A DNA stretch of 6,219 nucleotides from Sulfurovum sp. (GTDB lineage: Bacteria > Campylobacterota > Campylobacteria > Campylobacterales > Sulfurovaceae): contig SOIK01000036.1 in the NCBI GenBank assembly GCA_004377245.1, forward strand, positions 1 through 6,219, read 5' to 3'. The position numbers and the translations under genes were made by a program. Under the pieces are notes generated by a model. The model was given only the letters and a program-made list of their open reading frames with translations, did no database searches and had not been told where the DNA came from. Position 1 is the first letter of the stretch; the number at the start of each line of letters is the position of its first letter. Positions 4,963 through 6,219 of this stretch are shown piece after piece.

Positions 4963-6121
4963 TTAACTTTTTACCTTTGATGAGAACAGCAAAGAACCTT
5001 ACAGCCCAAAGAATAAACATGATGAGCCATACTGTTACAGAGATGTCAAAAAGTACCATAAAATTCCAGCCCCATGCAGCTGCCATAGAGGTAAACAGAC
5101 GCATGACTACGACAAGCTGTGTCCAGTTAAAGAGTACTTTTACCCACATATCAGCTTGCATCATGTTTCCCGAGTGACCTAGAGTGACACGAGTTCCAAA
5201 GCCTATGAGTATGGTAAAGACAAAGCCAAGCATAAGGATATGGATATCTAAAAAGAGGAATGATGTACCATTGATCAAAGAGGTAAGGTTACTCATCCCT
5301 CCAAAGAGAAAGGCTACCGGTATCCAGTAGAGAGAAAGATGGAGGATCCAAAGTAGGGGGTTGGGATTTGGAAAAGGAAGGCTCCATCTGAAAAGTTCTT
5401 TGGCCACGATGTAGGTAAGTGCAAAATCAGCGATAAAAGAAAGGTGAGGGTGTATAGTTTCCAAGATGATATGTGCTGTTAAGAGCTGGGTAACTACTTT
5501 AAGAAGATACACATTTTTATCTACCATGCAGTGAGAAAAGAAAGGTACCATACGTTGTGCTACAGAGAAAGCTACTAAAAAGAGGTAGAGGTAGATGCCT
5601 ACCTGTATAGCAAAACTTTGTAAAGGTAACCAAAAAGACTCACCCACGATAAAAAGCAAGTGAGATATCAAGCCAAATACCATGGCTAAGAGTATCCAAA
5701 AGATATCATGCTTGTCTTCCATCTTGGAAGTATTAAAAATACCAGTCAGTATTTTTATAGCCCAGAAATGTGCTCCTAAGAGGATAAGCATTCCTATCTT
5801 GTAGAGTATTGCACTTGTCAATGCACCCAGTACAAATAGTAGAGATCCTATAGCAAAAAGCCCGATCACTTTCAGATAAAGTGATTCTTCAATGACAGGA
5901 GTACTTGCAAAACGAGGAAATGTGGTAAAGATAAATGCTAAAAAAGCAGGAGTGAACATAAGGTAGATAAGACTATAGGCATGGAAACCAGAGGGTGTTA
6001 AAGTAAGCGTCAAGACACCCTTAAAACTGAGCATAAAAATGAGCATAGTCACAATGGCATTGACAAATCCCAATACAAAAAAGGGTTGATGGGGTTGAGA
6101 AAAGAAATAGTGTTCTTTCAT
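4955..6121 (-). CDS. nnrS: NnrS family membrane protein
   Basis: A 388-residue polytopic inner-membrane protein with about 12 hydrophobic segments, the usual NnrS size and topology. Family marks are HQPFF near the N-terminus (11-15), FHAYSLIYLMFTPAFL (46-61) as the counterpart of the WHAHEM...GFL region, AQRMVPFFSH (188-197), His294, and the hallmark TRVTLGHSG (310-318). NnrS of Rhodobacter binds haem and copper, and members protect against nitrosative stress or accompany denitrification and nitric-oxide metabolism. His11, His47, His197, His294 and His316 are candidate ligands. Nothing nearby (no nor, nir or nos genes) confirms a nitric-oxide role in this organism. The start at 6121 has AAAGG 8 bases upstream. 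The gene leads a - strand series nnrS, small ORF, ygiQ, HAD gene, although a promoter lies after its stop. It carries an 11-bp inverted repeat in its leader. Confidence 0.85.
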   Translation of the reverse strand: MKEHYFFSQPHQPFFVLGFVNAIVTMLIFMLSFKGVLTLTLTPSGFHAYSLIYLMFTPAFLAFIFTTFPRFASTPVIEESLYLKVIGLFAIGSLLFVLGALTSAILYKIGMLILLGAHFWAIKILTGIFNTSKMEDKHDIFWILLAMVFGLISHLLFIVGESFWLPLQSFAIQVGIYLYLFLVAFSVAQRMVPFFSHCMVDKNVYLLKVVTQLLTAHIILETIHPHLSFIADFALTYIVAKELFRWSLPFPNPNPLLWILHLSLYWIPVAFLFGGMSNLTSLINGTSFLFLDIHILMLGFVFTILIGFGTRVTLGHSGNMMQADMWVKVLFNWTQLVVVMRLFTSMAAAWGWNFMVLFDISVTVWLIMFILWAVRFFAVLIKGKKLTN

Positions 6122-6136
6122 TGGGTGTGCCTTTAG

Positions 6137-6185
6137 TAGACTTCTTTCAAAACCAAATAAAAAGATAAATTTTAAAAGAAGTCTA
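6137..6185. promoter_or_regulatory. 11-bp perfect inverted repeat in the nnrS leader
   Basis: TAGACTTCTTT (6137-6147) and AAAGAAGTCTA (6175-6185) are exact reverse complements around an AT-rich 27-base loop. The proximal arm ends 2 bases before the AAAGG ribosome binding site. It could be an RNA hairpin that controls translation or a paired operator. No T-run follows it in the nnrS direction. Confidence 0.55.
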
Positions 6186-6199
6186 ATTTAGAATATCGC

Positions 6200-6208
6200 A
6201 TCATAGCA
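6200..6208 (-). promoter_or_regulatory. Possible extended -10 promoter of nnrS
   Basis: TGCTATGAT on the - strand fits an extended -10 box (TGN plus TATGAT). A start near 6193 would place the whole inverted repeat (6137-6185) in the 5' untranslated region. The -35 position lies outside the window. Confidence 0.4.
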
Positions 6209-6219
6209 AAAGTACAATT

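Noticed and set aside
4955..4966. FNR/NssR-type box (TTAAC-N4-GTTAA) at the end of nnrS
   Set aside because: The sequence TTAATTCGTTAA has only a two-base spacer between half-sites and does not fit the known spacing.

Overview
The window looks like a chromosomal segment from a Campylobacterota bacterium, most likely a Sulfurovum- or Sulfurimonas-like sulfur oxidiser. This rests on the moderately AT-rich base composition, on the phrasing of the proteins (a YgiQ-type radical SAM protein, a short NnrS-type membrane protein and a stand-alone DUF234 protein), and on AT-rich promoters with good -10 boxes but poor -35 boxes. It is a taxonomic inference by eye, not a database result.

Left part, + strand (about 1-1218). 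The 3' end of an aminoglycoside-phosphotransferase-fold sugar kinase (AmgK-like) is followed by a MurU-like nucleotidyltransferase. In the known pathway AmgK phosphorylates N-acetylmuramate at C1 and MurU turns it into UDP-MurNAc, so the pair points to peptidoglycan recycling that bypasses MurA. The gap between the two genes is almost wholly filled by one palindromic, probably dispersed, repeat (421-528). It starts one base after the kinase stop and ends just before the murU ribosome binding site. A hairpin with a T-run just past murU is a plausible terminator.

Right part, - strand (about 6219 down to 1221). Read in transcription order this holds: nnrS (NnrS-family membrane protein); a 32-codon ORF with a signal-peptide-like sequence, sitting directly under a perfect TATAAT box; a YgiQ-family radical SAM protein whose start overlaps that ORF (ATGA); a Cof-type HAD phosphatase whose start overlaps the ygiQ stop (TAATG); a REP-like GC-rich hairpin; and a DUF234-domain protein that lacks the usual N-terminal ATPase and has Ala in place of the acidic residue of its nuclease-like motif. 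The last gene converges on murU with only two bases between the stop codons.

Most genes belong to known families. The less ordinary parts are the small ORF before ygiQ, the asymmetric repeat between amgK and murU, an 11-bp perfect inverted repeat in the nnrS leader, and the ATPase-less DUF234 protein. I see no tRNA, rRNA, CRISPR array, insertion sequence, or clear defence or phage system, and no gene-free stretch longer than 300 bases.
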